Shown piece by piece: positions 1 through 10,863 of a DNA stretch of 64,000 nt. The notes under the pieces are model-generated. The model made no database searches and was not told the origin of the DNA. It saw nothing but the letters and a program-made list of their open reading frames with translations. The DNA lies in NCBI GenBank assembly GCA_963965975.1, contig OZ014419.1, positions 7,334,150-7,398,149 of the forward strand, written 5' to 3'. The stretch comes from Xestospongia bergquistia (lineage: Eukaryota > Porifera > Demospongiae > Haplosclerida > Petrosiidae). Position numbers and translations under genes: made by a program. How positions within the stretch are numbered: the first letter of the stretch is position 1; every line of letters begins with the position of its first letter.

Positions 1-511
1 TCATACATTATCATATTTCTTGGTAAGTTAGATTCTAAAATTGTATATTTTTGTTGTAGCAGTCCAATCACTTGCTCCACATGTATTCTTACCTGATTGA
101 ACAGAGAAAGGTGTTGCTTCATGACTGCAACAATAAACTCTTCAAACTTTGATAAGGCAAACTTATTGGTATGGGAATAGATTCATGACACCAAGTTGAA
201 AACTGAACTTAAAACAGCAACTCTTGTTCTAACACTTCTAAGTTATATAATGCATTGTTATGTCAGCCATGGACCCAGTTGAAGTAGTACCAATGCTGTC
301 TGTCTGCACATACTTGTAATTACTCATCATAATACTTTCCATGTATCCTTCATCATTCATACCTCCTTCCATATCTTCCATAATACCAACACCCTCAAAG
401 TCCATCTCCCTTTTTTCATCATTATCTGTGGCCTCACTCTCCCCTTTTCAACTGAGATTTCAGTGTTTTCAAATCAAACTTGCTTCACATTTCTCCTTCT
501 CTTGTAATCAC

Positions 512-787
512 TCAATTTTCAATGACTTTTGCATTTCTGAGGACTACTAACAAAGCTAAAAATGCTGGGTATATGGTCGGGAGAGAGGGGATCATTACTT
601 TTTTTTTTCCACTTACAAAGTGTGCACTACACAGCCATGTGTGCTCATTTGGTTGCCAGTTTTTCCATTTGACAGCTGTTATCCATTCATCACACCTTTC
701 TTTATCTGCAGGAAACCTGTAGAAACTCAATCCACTGCCTTTATTGTACTTATTGAAGCATCCAATTGCACAGCAGCTTTTTACCAT
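512..787 (-). CDS. THAP-domain exon (C2CH zinc finger), partial
   Basis: The frame opening with ATG at 787 begins MVKSCCAIGC and goes on to a DEWI tryptophan and LCSAHF. This is the C-x4-C / W / C-x2-H layout of the THAP DNA-binding zinc finger, whose first residues are normally at the protein start, so the ATG at 787 is preferred over the upstream one at 916. A proline-bearing stretch (IPSLPTIYP) follows where THAP domains carry their closing AVPTIF-like box. THAP domains bind DNA and occur in P-element-type transposases and in host regulators. The frame stops at 512 without a further domain. An acidic open stretch at about 240-447 on the same strand could be a later exon, but no clean splice joins them. 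Confidence 0.75.
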   Translation of the reverse strand: MVKSCCAIGCFNKYNKGSGLSFYRFPADKERCDEWITAVKWKNWQPNEHTWLCSAHFVSGKKKVMIPSLPTIYPAFLALLVVLRNAKVIEN

Positions 788-916
788 TTTCCTTTCTAAC
801 CACTCAAAATGGAGGATCGCACGATAGGTGACGTCACATGCAATAAGGTCTATAGTACTATAGTATAGTGGGTTATTGGATGGCCACATACAGCATACTT
901 GTCCAATAGAGCACAA

Positions 917-2060
917 AGAGTAGTAAAATTTATCACTTTAGACATGACATATCTATCAATAGATATATGCACCACTAATGAAACACTACAAATTACTGGA
1001 CATTACAATGACTTCAGTATGTATTCATTCACAATAATCTAGGATGACTCTAGATTACCTAACACAAAGAAATTGAGACTAGTGAAAATCCTATGGTGAT
1101 CTAGGACATCTACCACTAGACTAGTAAACATCAGTACCTACCACAGTGACCTAGGACAGATACCATTAGTAAGCTCTAGACTAATGAATCAGTACTCACT
1201 ACAGTGACCTACATAGTGACAAATTACTAACAAAATACAAGACAATAAAAAAGATCTACACGGTCTCAATTATGCAATAATCAATCATGACCTACTTTCT
1301 TGACAATATCCATTACCTAAACAAACAAGTCTAGAGAACTAGTCACAAAATAGCCCACCCATAATAATAAATCTCAAAACTAACACAAAATAAACAAAGA
1401 TGCTAAACATTTTGATACACACTAATTCAACTGTGTTATTCTCAGATAACATTTGTTACACATGCATAATATAACAGGTCATTTAGTGATCTCAATTAAT
1501 TGTTATAATTTGAAAAATAACAAATCTACTATACAGTTTAATACAATAATTATTATTTACATATTAATTATAATACAATATTAAAATTATTTCCATGGCA
1601 TGCAGCATATAACATTCTTTATGGCTGGACACTTCACACTTGTAAACAAACTCACAAAATTTAATATCAAGTCAAATTGTCAATTGGTTCTCCTTTTGGC
1701 TATCAATATCTCTGACAATAATTCCCTCAGTTGACCCCATTCCCCTTATATGGATTTGACCCATAGTATTGGTACATTTGTCAAAGCAAGTTTATACAAT
1801 ACACTCAATTTAATATAATTGTCAGTTTCTTTAATGTAGAGACTATCACTTTCAAAGTCAAAAACAATAATAATTCAATTAGTTCATTTATAGTGAACTC
1901 TTACAAGTCCATCTATGATAGCAGCCACAAACCACTACAGATGTCTGCACTACCCTACTCATCACTCAAACAACAAGTACACAATTACAATGAAACTACG
2001 TCACTTTTTTGCTATCAGTCAGCTACTCTCCAATATAATAAATCAAGTAAATATGCATAC
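917..2060. other. AT-rich non-coding stretch with a degenerate minisatellite
   Basis: I see no convincing coding exon. At about 1030-1215 there are roughly three degenerate copies of a unit containing 'cagtgacctagga' and 'ctagactagtgaaca'; the same family recurs at 6860-7130. The missing 3' exons of the AP-2 gene would be expected on the minus strand here, but I could not find them. Confidence 0.5.
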
Positions 2061-3007
2061 CTTCTAAGTATTCCACCAAGTACAGATATATTAAGACATT
2101 TTGGATTGGAAATACGCCTTTGAACTTCTTCTAAAGTAACCCTGTATTTTTGTGAGGCACTTAATATAGAGAGACAACCCTGTACGAGGCAAAACAGTTC
2201 ATCATCTGTGGAGCTACTTTGAAAGTTAGTCGACTTTTGATCTGGAGCATCATTCTCTTCTGACTCTGGAATCGAACCTGGAGGTGGGGGGGGGGGGGAG
2301 GGAGGGAGTGGGTGGTTAAAGAATGCAGACAAAATTACTGAAATTATAAGATTGATTGTGGTCACATCATTGTTACTTATAAAAAATCTCTATGGAATAA
2401 ATTAAAGTTATACATGCCAGTTTAAAGCAAGATATTTCCTAGTGTCTTCCTTTATGTTAAACCAAAGACTATCAAAGACAATGAAAGCCTTTGTCTATTC
2501 CCACTATAAGTCTATAAGCTCAATACCTTACTCCCATAGGAAAGTCCTTACATTAAAGACACTTGTATTAATCACTCCTAATACATTTAATGTACTCTAT
2601 ATTGAGAATGCCTTTGATCTAATGCTCCAAAATGTCTGTTATGGAGAGTATTCATTGTAAACTTGACTGACATTCAGAAAAGATATTAGGGCATGGTTGC
2701 CCTAGCAACAGCCATTATAGAAACCTTAAGTCAATACAGGCCACAGGTTATACCTGCAAGTCTATTAATTTTAAATTAAGCTGCTTGCCTGCAGGCACAT
2801 TTACTATATATGTAACAAATCTAACATAATGTAACATACAATGTAACATAATGTTGCTAGGCATACACTGTATTGAAGACAGAGTGCATCCACTTGAATG
2901 ACTGAATATATATTGTTACCTCTACTTGATGATGGTGAAGAGAAACTGGATATTCCAGAACTTCGTCTCTCAGTAAGTTTCTCAATGGAATGTGGATTAG
3001 GAGGGAA
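2061..3007 (-). CDS. AP-2 (TFAP2) family transcription factor, two exons, partial
   Basis: Two minus-strand exons are visible, 3007-2920 and 2277-2061. They join in phase (AGA G|GT TCG). The second ends in [20 protein letters not shown] followed by [13 protein letters not shown] and LGGILRR. This matches the start of the AP-2 DNA-binding and dimerisation region, where vertebrate members read [20 protein letters not shown] and GGVLRR before an intron. Here too a donor (gtatgc) follows LRR directly. Ahead of it lies Ser/Pro-rich sequence, as in AP-2 activation regions. The helix-span-helix part should come next but was not found downstream, so the gene is either broken, has a long intron, or leaves the window. 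AP-2 factors are nuclear regulators of epithelial and ectodermal genes. Confidence 0.82.
2282..2313 (+). repeat. G-rich tract serving as AP-2 acceptor tract
   Basis: Read on the minus strand this is a run of C and T directly before the CAG acceptor of the AP-2 exon at 2277. It is therefore probably the polypyrimidine tract of that intron. Confidence 0.5.
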
Positions 3008-3010
3008 CTG

Positions 3011-3029
3011 TGAAAGAGAGTGAGGGGGA

Positions 3030-3071
<42 letters not shown>

Positions 3072-3151
3072 GAGACAGAGTGAGAGAGAGAGACAGAGAG
3101 ACAGAGACAGAGAAAGAGAGAAAGAAACAGAGAGAGACAGAGAGAAAGATA
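3011..3151 (+). repeat. GA-rich microsatellite
   Basis: An imperfect (GA)n run with GACAGA variants. It abuts the acceptor of the AP-2 exon at 3007, so its minus-strand CT side may act as that intron's polypyrimidine tract. Confidence 0.85.
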
Positions 3152-3476
3152 ACATCATCACATTGACTTCACAATAATTATTTTATTGCATGTTTATGTG
3201 AATAATATTAAAAAAATTAGAAAACAAAATACATACTAATATACTGGAACAACAACAACAACACATTATGTCATTGATCATTAATAAATCATAAAATATG
3301 CTTGTCAAACGCTTACTATGTAGGAGAGTCATTATGATGACAGTTACTTCTTACAAGCAACAAGGGTGTTATTTTAGATTAGGCCAATATAGCTTCCTTT
3401 AACTCACAATATGAGTTTGTCTCACATCCTCTACAAAGCCACCGCCATAATTGTGGCAACGGACAGACAAGGGCAG

Positions 3477-3534
3477 TTATTTCACAGCTATCACAACTAA
3501 GAGAGACTCCAGGTTTTAAGAGGCTGTGAAATAA
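3477..3534. repeat. Short inverted repeat (12-bp arms)
   Basis: ttatttcacagc at 3477-3488 is the exact reverse complement of gctgtgaaataa at 3523-3534. The 58-bp structure could be a hairpin or a very small transposon relic. No target-site duplication is evident. Confidence 0.5.
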
Positions 3535-3605
3535 TTAACATTAATTATCAGTTGTAGGAACCCAATGTGTGCAAATAATTCTATTGAAACATTATTTGCC
3601 ACCTG

Positions 3606-5154
3606 TTAGATTGTACTTGTGAGAACTGTTGATAGGAACAAGGGGAGCCTGGCCCCCCAATAAATATTTCTGGTATGATTCATTGTTATTCTGTGAAATG
3701 TGTGAATTGCACAAATCCACATAATGATTATTTAATTTGCTCAGTGAACCACAAAGTGATAAATTTTTTAGCTGCACTGAGCACATGATTCAGTGAATTT
3801 TGTCTGGAATGGCCAAAAGAAAGGTATCTGAGCAGTTTAATATTCTTTCCTTTTTTCCTAAAAGAACACAAGTTGAATGTAAGTATTAATGATAAATTAT
3901 ATTAAACTAGAAGTGACTACATCTATTTACATCATTATAGTTGACTCAGATGTTGAATGTAGTACAAGCTCCTATGATGAAGATGATCATGATGATTTAA
4001 TTTCCTCCAATGTTAGTCCTGATAACATTAGTACAACTTCAGATTCATTTCTTATTCAAGGCAGAGATAGGTGCAATAACCCATGTTGTTCTACTGATCA
4101 AATGTCTCAACCAACAGATCCTATAGTATTGAAGAAGACCAAAAGGTTGTACGGATTAGGTAAAAATGACCGTAAGAGGTGCTTTTTACCCTCTTGGTAC
4201 AAGCAATTTCCGTGGATTCACTTATGTTGCTCAAGCTTTAAAGTATTTTGCTATTATTGTAAATATGCAGTGGAGTAACTTACAAGTGAGAGTTGGCACA
4301 AAGCCCAATCTTGCTTTTTCAACAGTTGGATTTTCAAATTGGAAGAAAGCAGTGGATAGATTCAAAGACCATGTGTCTAGTTCTGCCCACAGAGATGCCT
4401 TTACAGTTTTTAATGCCTTCAGAAGCACATCTCCTTGTGCTTAGAGATTTAGACCAAGATCAATCATGACGAAAACATAGCCTGATCAAACAGCTAGCTG
4501 CACTTTAATTTTTTTGATTTTGCTACGGCAAGGTTTATCAATAAGAAACGACCATTCTGGCTCACTGTATTGCTTGAAAGTGTTCTTGATGAAAAATTGT
4601 GGGCAAATGGTAATAAGTACCAATAACTGGGAATTGTTAACGAAATGATCGAAATTATGGCTCATAAAATTTTATGTTCTTTATTGTCTGAGATCATTTC
4701 TCAAAAATGGTTCTCCTTTATAGCTGATGAGACAAGGAATGTCTCCAACCACAAACAGTTAGTGTTGTGTTTGAGATGGGTTTCTGATACTTAATAGTTT
4801 ATGAAGATTAAGTTGGTCTTATTCAGTTGGAAAACACCACAGCAGTAACTATAGATAGATAGTCTGTTACGCTTGGGTGTTCAGTTTGAGAAATGCAGGG
4901 GTCAAGCATATGATGGGGCACAAAATTTTCAGGGTCATGTAAATGGTGTAGCTAAAAAATTCAAAGATGAAAACCCTGGTGCAATTTCAGTCCACTGTCT
5001 GGCACATTGTGTGAATTTGTGTCTTCAAGAAGTTGCTAGAAGTAGCCAGCCAGTTAAGAATGCTCTGAGTTTTTCCATAGAAATTATTTAGCTGATCAAA
5101 TATTCTCCAAAGCTGTGTTTATTTAGATTGTAATTGTGAGAACTGTTGATATAA
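3606..5154 (+). mobile_element. Decayed hAT-type transposon (TTF zinc finger, DUF4371-like)
   Basis: A plus-strand transposase begins at ATG 3809 (MAKRKVSEQF). A short intron lies at about 3880-3940, and an acidic segment follows. Next comes a TTF-type zinc-finger region (GLGKNDRKRCF, then FCYYCKYAVE, with a later VSSSAHRDAF carrying the closing His). Further on I read FIADETRNVSNHKQ and LCLRWVSDT, then CRGQAYDGAQN and HCLAHCVNLCLQ. These are the RNase-H-like core blocks of the ZMYM1-like hAT transposases. The parts lie in different frames with stops between them, so the element is dead. A 31-base sequence starting ttagattgta and containing gtgagaactgttgat occurs at 3606 and, with few changes, at 5124, flanking the coding part. 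Confidence 0.75.
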
Positions 5155-5224
5155 AGGAAGGCTAGATTGTCAGCTATCCTCTGTACTATCCCTGCATGCA
5201 GAGGAGTAGGAATGAAGTTTAAGT

Positions 5225-5500
5225 TGGGGGGGGGGGGGGGGGGGGTGACCTTATACCTTATGTTTACTTGCGTTATATTATTAAACATCAAAAATGACCC
5301 AAAAAATTAATTCATCTGTCGTTAAAAAAACAAACTCTTTATCTATTTCTAATAAGTTTATGTTATCAGTACAGTCCTTATGTGTATGTAACAGCATGAC
5401 ATGGTTTAGTCGATCTTGGACCATAGCACTTCGTAGATAATTTTTTAGTCAGCATAAGGTTGAAAAAGTGCGTTCTGTTCTATTAATACTTTTGTTATAG
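5225..5500 (-). mobile_element. hAT C-terminal dimerisation fragment, opposite strand
   Basis: Read on the minus strand from about 5490, the sequence gives NRTERTFSTLC, a stop, then LKNYLRSAMVQDRLNH and LLHTHKD. This is the hAT C-terminal dimerisation block (usually of the form AERSFSALRRLKTYLRSTM..ERL). It lies tail to tail with the plus-strand hAT remnant, so it is a second element and not its 3' end. A G-tract at 5227-5247 marks its downstream end, as the G-rich ends of these elements often do. The in-frame stop shows decay. Confidence 0.7.
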
Positions 5501-5709
5501 CAATTAATTTACAGAAGGTAACATGACACCACAATAATGTTGTGATAAAAATTCATTGATGTATTGACTTAATGAGATATTATATACTTTAGGGAGGCAA
5601 ATCTTCCTAAGCCAAGCTCTTAAGAACTCAGCCTTTGGTTCACAAGGAGGCAATGAAAATGAGGAGTGACCCTCCCAGCATATTGAATGCATGCATTGAA
5701 ATTTCAAGG

Positions 5710-6860
5710 TGAGATTTTTGACTACATAATCAAGTCAATAAACAACACTAAGAGATAAAAGGTAGAGAAACCTTCAGTTTAATACTGAGCCTTGTCCCCT
5801 AAACCCTAACATAGCATATGGTCAAGGTTTACACTGTCCCAATGGACCATGCCCAAAGGTCATGCTATCCCACTAGGCTCAGACCATATAAAAGTCTTAC
5901 AACCTCATATGTAGTTAACCAATCAGATCAACCAAAAAAAAACAATAAACGTTGTCAATAAAAAAGACTGCCTTAATGGAAGCAATAACAACACATTTAA
6001 ATTAGCTAAATTAGATTACACTCCTACTTTCCACTACAAATGGATAAAAGCCTGTTTATAACATACTACAATGATGTTAACAGTATAGAGTTTGAAGGGC
6101 ATCAATGGTTTTGAGGATCTTAAAACAATCACAATTTGAGCAACTGTTACGAGGAAAACAGACAATCCAACAATACTGATGATAAATGTCATTTAACAAG
6201 CAAACAAAAGAGATTTATAAAATGGCAAAATTATTATTAAACAAAGACATCTTGAAGACTTATAATAATTGTATATAATTAATACTAATAATATTGGTAT
6301 TATCTAAATTTCAGTCACCACAATGAAATAAAAACAGATAGTCTGATTTTCAACTCAAACACAAAATTAAAAGAAACTTTTTAAAAAAGAATGAGTGGTT
6401 ATACCTTAAATCAATTACAGAATTCAACAATGCTTATCAAAAACATTTTGAGATGAAAACACCAGACAAGCGTATTCCACATTTTAACAGGCTACTCAAT
6501 TGCATCCAGTCACACATCACTAACCAAGTGACACACACACTCACACAACTTACATGACTTAACCCCTCAGGCTACAAACACATCAATCTATGACTTAGTT
6601 TATGGTACTAAGACATTGATACAAATGCAACAATGGTCTAACTTGGAGTATGGTTTGTATTGCATATGTACATAGTGACCTTGACTAACTTGTATATTTC
6701 TTTATGACTAAAGTAGTTGTTAACATATGACACACACACACTGAGACAAATGGATAGGAACTTCATAATATGAACTATAATTAGCAACATTTATGACTAT
6801 CTAGACTATTGAAAAGACAACATCAGTAGTATTTGTCATAGAATAACAACCACTAGACAT
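5710..6860. other. AT-rich intergenic stretch
   Basis: No exon or known repeat could be supported here. There are short CA/CT-rich runs near 6530 and 6730. Confidence 0.4.
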
Positions 6861-7130
6861 CATTACTTAACATAGTGATCTATCACAATAGTGAACATCC
6901 ATACTTACCACAGTGACTTAGGTTAGGTAACATAACAAATGCTAGACTAGTGAACATCTGTACTTATCAAAATGACCTAGAGACACAAGATCTAGACCAG
7001 TAAACATCAGTACTACTTACCACAGTGACCTAGGTTAGCTAATGTAAGTTCTAGACTAGTGAACATCAGTACCTACCACAGCGACCTAGGTTAGCCAACA
7101 CAAGTTCTAGACTAGTGAACATCAGTATTT
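6860..7130 (+). repeat. Minisatellite of about 60 bp, four to five copies
   Basis: Units contain 'taccacagtgacctaggtta', a variable A/T-rich part, and 'ctagactagtgaacatcagt'. The last two or three copies are the most alike. The same unit family is found at 1030-1215. Confidence 0.75.
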
Positions 7131-7188
7131 TATTTACCACAGAGCAAATGGCTACTTGCATTCAATTGTGATACATAAAAACTAACCC

Positions 7189-7660
7189 TTGATGACTCTT
7201 CAATTTTCTTTCTTGATACACTCTGACCAGACAAAGGACAGTTACCATCACAGGATTCAGATGATTTAGAAGAAATTCCATCAACAGCACTAGAGTAAAT
7301 ACCACTAGAAGTATTTGACAAACAACCAGAATGTGACTCAGTATCCTGTTCACCTTCAACGTCAGCATCATTTTTGTCTGATACTAATTCTATTTCCTCT
7401 GCCTGTTCTTTTTTGATCAGTGAGCTTTGATTTGAATCGCATTCATTACCACAATGAATTCTACTTGAATTCTGTGGCATCACAATTCCTGTATGATATT
7501 CAGTAGGCGCAATTCTAGGAGCTGTTTGCGACCCATCTTTAGTTAAGTCTATACTAATGTGACTTCCTTCACTCATACTTGAACAGCCACTAGAGCTGCT
7601 TATGGATGGACATGAATTTACAAAGGGTGGAGCACACACACAGACATTGTACATCATAGG
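7189..7660 (-). CDS. Ser-rich acidic exon of unrecognised gene (possibly AP-2 5' part)
   Basis: A minus-strand open stretch, rich in Ser, Glu and Asp, is closed by a possible donor (AGG|GTTAGT) at 7189. It holds LIKKEQ, which fits the SUMO consensus (hydrophobic-K-x-E), and no recognisable fold. Its donor would be phase 0, and the AP-2 exon at 3007 opens in phase 0 on the same strand. It could therefore be an upstream AP-2 exon, but phase alone is weak support. The upstream part of this frame overlaps the ATP9-like plus-strand exon starting at 7660, so one of the two must be wrong or non-functional there. Confidence 0.4.
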
Positions 7661-8438
7661 TGATAAAGGAGATTGATAATACACGTGGAGAAAAGATAAA
7701 GGAAGATGTGAAAAATGTGGAATGGTCAAACACTGTTCTTGCTACAGGTATATTGCCTTTATTAAATGTTATTATATTGACTTATTTAGGCTCTCTGATG
7801 GGTCTGGTCATTTATACTGGCCATGATACTCGTAGTGCACTAGTACTCCACACTAGTACACCTAGAGTCAAAGTGAGTTCAATTAATTCTTTCAAGTTTT
7901 TTGAATTTCTCTAAAGAATGGACAAGTGGATGAGGAAATCAACAACCAGACAAAGCTTCTCTTTTTAGCAATGTTTATTGTAGTATGTTAGCACTGAAGG
8001 TAATGAATGAACAAGAAACCACTATATTGTTAGTGTCCTATGCATCAGGCTTTTCAGGACCATGGTTTGTATATCTCATACGGTTTGTAATACTCTTTTC
8101 ATACATAATTCCAATTAAGTAAAGATTGTTATGTCATTGAGATCCTAGTCTTTTTTTATTTTATAGTTTACGTGTCAACTTGGATATGGGAAAACTAGTA
8201 TATAGCTGGATCATTCAAAGAGATACTCGTATTGCTAATACACTTGTAAGAAGCAGTACCATTTCTGAAGAACTTGGTCGAATTGAGTATTTGCTCAGTG
8301 ACAAAACTGGCACTTTGATCAAAAATGAGATGGTAAATAGATTTAAATTTTATAAATATGTTCTACATAGTCTATGTGCAGGTATTTAAAAAGATACATT
8401 TGGGATCTATGTCCTATTCTGCTGAGTCTGTTGATGAG
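7660..8438 (+). pseudogene. P4-ATPase (lipid flippase) fragment, ATP9A/B-like
   Basis: Exons at 7660-7747, 7790-7872, 7917-about 8000, 8049-8118, 8167-8332 and 8382-8438 give, in order, [101 protein letters not shown] and [12 protein letters not shown]. These follow the ATP9 subfamily around its phosphorylated Asp (DKTGTL, retained). Most joins are in phase. The exon after 7917 runs into a stop, and its 3' part needs a frame change. Actuator, nucleotide-binding and C-terminal membrane parts are absent from the window. I therefore call it a gene fragment, though the kept active site leaves room for a consensus error. ATP9 proteins work in Golgi/endosomal membranes. Confidence 0.75.
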
Positions 8439-8748
8439 GTAAGCCATGTCTTTTGAAATTGCTGGGAGAGCGGGAGTGCTGGTAATTTGATAGAGCCTCT
8501 GCTAGGCTGTTGAAGTCGTGATAATGATTGTTTGAGTGGTTGATCAGAAGCTGATGCAGCTCTGGTATAAAATCCTTGATTCCCTGAGTCTTGATCTTGT
8601 TTTGTAGTTTGTACTGGTTTGATTACGTTTCCTATGTAAAAGTATATTTAAAAAACAATTTATTATTAACAATTGACCTTGGTTGCATCATCTTGACCAA
8701 TTTTAATAATGACACAATCACATCCTGTCAATTTATTTGGGCGGAGCT
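8419..8748 (-). CDS. Two possible minus-strand exons, unrecognised
   Basis: On the minus strand an open stretch reads LDWKLRPNKL, GCDCVIIKIG and QDDATK, ending near 8677. After a short intron-like gap with an acatag acceptor comes NVIKPVQTTKQDQDSG, FYTRAASASDQ, SLSRLQQPSRGS and a stop near 8419. The composition looks protein-coding, but I could not fix the phase of the join. The 3' end overlaps the last ATP9-like exon on the other strand. Confidence 0.3.
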
Positions 8749-8984
8749 TCCAATCTAAGTTTTTTCTTGTAATAATATTACTGTAATACTGTTCTACCTC
8801 GCGCTTTTTCACTTGTAGTATTATAAACTTAAGCTGAGTCTTCTAATCCTCCCTTTGGATGATTTATAACTAGGTGAGTAGAGTATCTTCTATAAAGACG
8901 CACCGCAACACATACCACTAACACACACAGACACAAGACAAGAAGAGAAGCATGTATATGGAATACGAATTACGACAAAAATTG

Positions 8985-9145
8985 GCGCCAAATTCACGAT
9001 TATTGCACACTCAAAATTCACTAGCAATTCACGATATTGCATATTCATAATTCACGATTTATCGGAAATTCCCGATTTTTACATTTCAAAATTCACGATT
9101 TGGCTGTGAATTCGTGATTATTGCAATTCGCGAATTCACGATTTT
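8985..9145 (+). repeat. Cluster of 'aattcacgatt' motifs
   Basis: The 11-mer aattcacgatt, or a one- or two-base variant of it, occurs about seven times within 160 bases, at irregular spacing, with one copy inverted (gaattcgtgatt). This resembles the subterminal motif clusters of some DNA transposons, or a protein-binding cluster, more than a tandem satellite. Confidence 0.7.
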
Positions 9146-9394
9146 ACAGGTACAATTAGCAATCTTTGTAAGTATCGATACTCGATAATACTGGAAATTC
9201 CTTCTATTTCAGTATTAAGGTGGAGATGAAGTAGGCGTCACAATTGGGCGTGGCGATGAACAGAATTCTTATTAAATGAAGGTACTTGCTAAGGTGATGT
9301 TCTCAATATACTATTTACTTTTGTTGTTATCATTTGTGCTATGTTTAACTCATCAGATTATTATTATTATTATTATTATCTTTATCTCTCCTCC

Positions 9395-9960
9395 ACATTC
9401 TATGGCAATGGTTGCAATATACCATCTCAAGAGGGGACACCCTGGCTATGGCCATGTATGGGATAGGCAGATTGCCATTGATTGATCACCTTAGGAAAAA
9501 CACATAGTTGACCAGGTCTGGTATGCTGACGATTTAGCTGCTGGTGGTAGTCTTCAGAATTTGAATTTGTGGTGGGATCAGCCAAATATACTAGGCTCAC
9601 ACTATGGTTACTTCCCAATAATCAGAAGACTCACTTACTTGTAAAACCTGACTTCTACTCTGAGGCAAAGAGGGTCTTTGCTGGTTCTGGGATACACATC
9701 AGTCCAGTTGGGTTTGAATATCTTAGAGGTGATATTGGATCTCACAACTTCATAAGACAAGTTGCTGAAAATAAGATCAGTCTTTGATATGAAGAGCTCC
9801 ATCGCTAAGTCCTGTTTTCATGCTGCTCATGCAGCCTTTACTGACAGAGTAACGTCACATTGGACATACTTCTTTCAGATTACAGATTTGTTGGCAACTT
9901 TTCTGAACAACTCCGGATCAAAACCTCCATTCAAGGAGAAAGAGGAAGTATAACAGGGAC
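9395..9960 (+). mobile_element. Decayed reverse transcriptase fragment
   Basis: The plus strand reads AIYHLKRGHPGYGHVWDRQI, then DQVWYADDLAAGGSLQNL and the WWD, HYGYFP and KTHLLVKPDF blocks. VFAGSGIHISPVGFEYL and IAKSCFHAAHAAFTDRV follow. YADD is the reverse-transcriptase catalytic motif, and the blocks after it match the thumb-side part of a retroelement family common in sponge and cnidarian genomes. At least two frame changes and several stops show it is dead. No ends, poly-A or target-site duplication were found. Assignment to a LINE or tyrosine-recombinase class is left open. Confidence 0.75.
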
Positions 9961-10256
9961 AACACAGCTCCCCTTTATAACAAACTAGGCCCTATCCTTC
10001 AGAAGACTATGGATTTTTGTAATGAAAAAGGTGTGTCCATCTGGCTCTCTGTTTTACCAATCTAATTTCATGAATTCACAATGAAGTCATCAATGAAGTT
10101 TTGGCACAAGATATCTTCATATAGTGATGTTAGCAACCAATTCACTTGAGAGAAATGACATCATCATAACCTGCATGATTACAGTGGCCTTAAATCCTAA
10201 TGCCGAACCTAAAGTCTTACAATCTCTATATATTTCTTTCATTTAATCCTGTACAG

Positions 10257-10863
10257 CATATCTATTTTGAAATGAACAACCAACTTCAATCTGATGATAA
10301 CCAAGCGCCTACACCTCTATTAGATGTTGAGAGTGACTCTTTCTTATTTCACAATGAAGATTCTAGCCAATATTCCAGGCTTAATAGAGGGCCCATAACA
10401 ATGTCTCCCGTGTCACCTTGTAATATAGGAACGGACATTTCTAGCCAATATTCCACGCTTAGAGAGAGAGAGCCCATAACAACGTCTCCTGTAACACATT
10501 GTAACATAGCAACTGAAGGTGATAATTTTACCCAGTCCAAAGAAGAAAGAAAAGTATTTAAACAATTATAATCACTTAATTTATATATTTATCATATTAT
10601 TAGTCAAACAATCCAATTAGAGGAGCTGAAGTAATATATATTGAATTAGATCCTATGCCTAATAACAGGCCAATAGTACCTCCTTCATCTGATATTGGAC
10701 AGTCTGTTGTCTATTCTGATATTAAGGTATTAAAACATTATATAACACAATTCATCAATTTTGTCATAAGCAGAAGTTATCCACAAGAGGTCATATGATA
10801 CAAACTCAGTTAGAAGATCTGGAGACACCTCCACCAATTCCCATGAAAAAAAGCAAAAAATGA
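10257..10863 (+). pseudogene. Orphan tail exons of the Ig/FN3 receptor
   Basis: Exons 10257-10553, 10604-10726 and 10774-10863 equal the last three exons of the receptor at 59903-62437. They carry all four ITIM-like motifs (SQYSRL, SQYSTL, VIYIEL, VVYSDI) and the stop. The acceptor of the first exon is intact (gtacag). However, sequence left of 10229 is unrelated to the receptor, so the membrane span and outer domains are missing. Unless an unseen upstream exon is spliced on, it cannot make a receptor. A possible poly-A signal AATAAA lies at 11008. Confidence 0.85.

Noticed and set aside
5504-5707. 67-codon minus-strand stretch as a second THAP domain (FLRAWLRKI)
   Set aside because: The Cys/His spacing of THAP is absent. 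It lies before the hAT C-terminal fragment and is probably part of that relic.
9276-9400. Short hydrophobic ORF before the reverse transcriptase as a signal-peptide gene
   Set aside because: It contains an (ATT)n microsatellite coding for poly-Ile and merges with the decayed reverse transcriptase frame.
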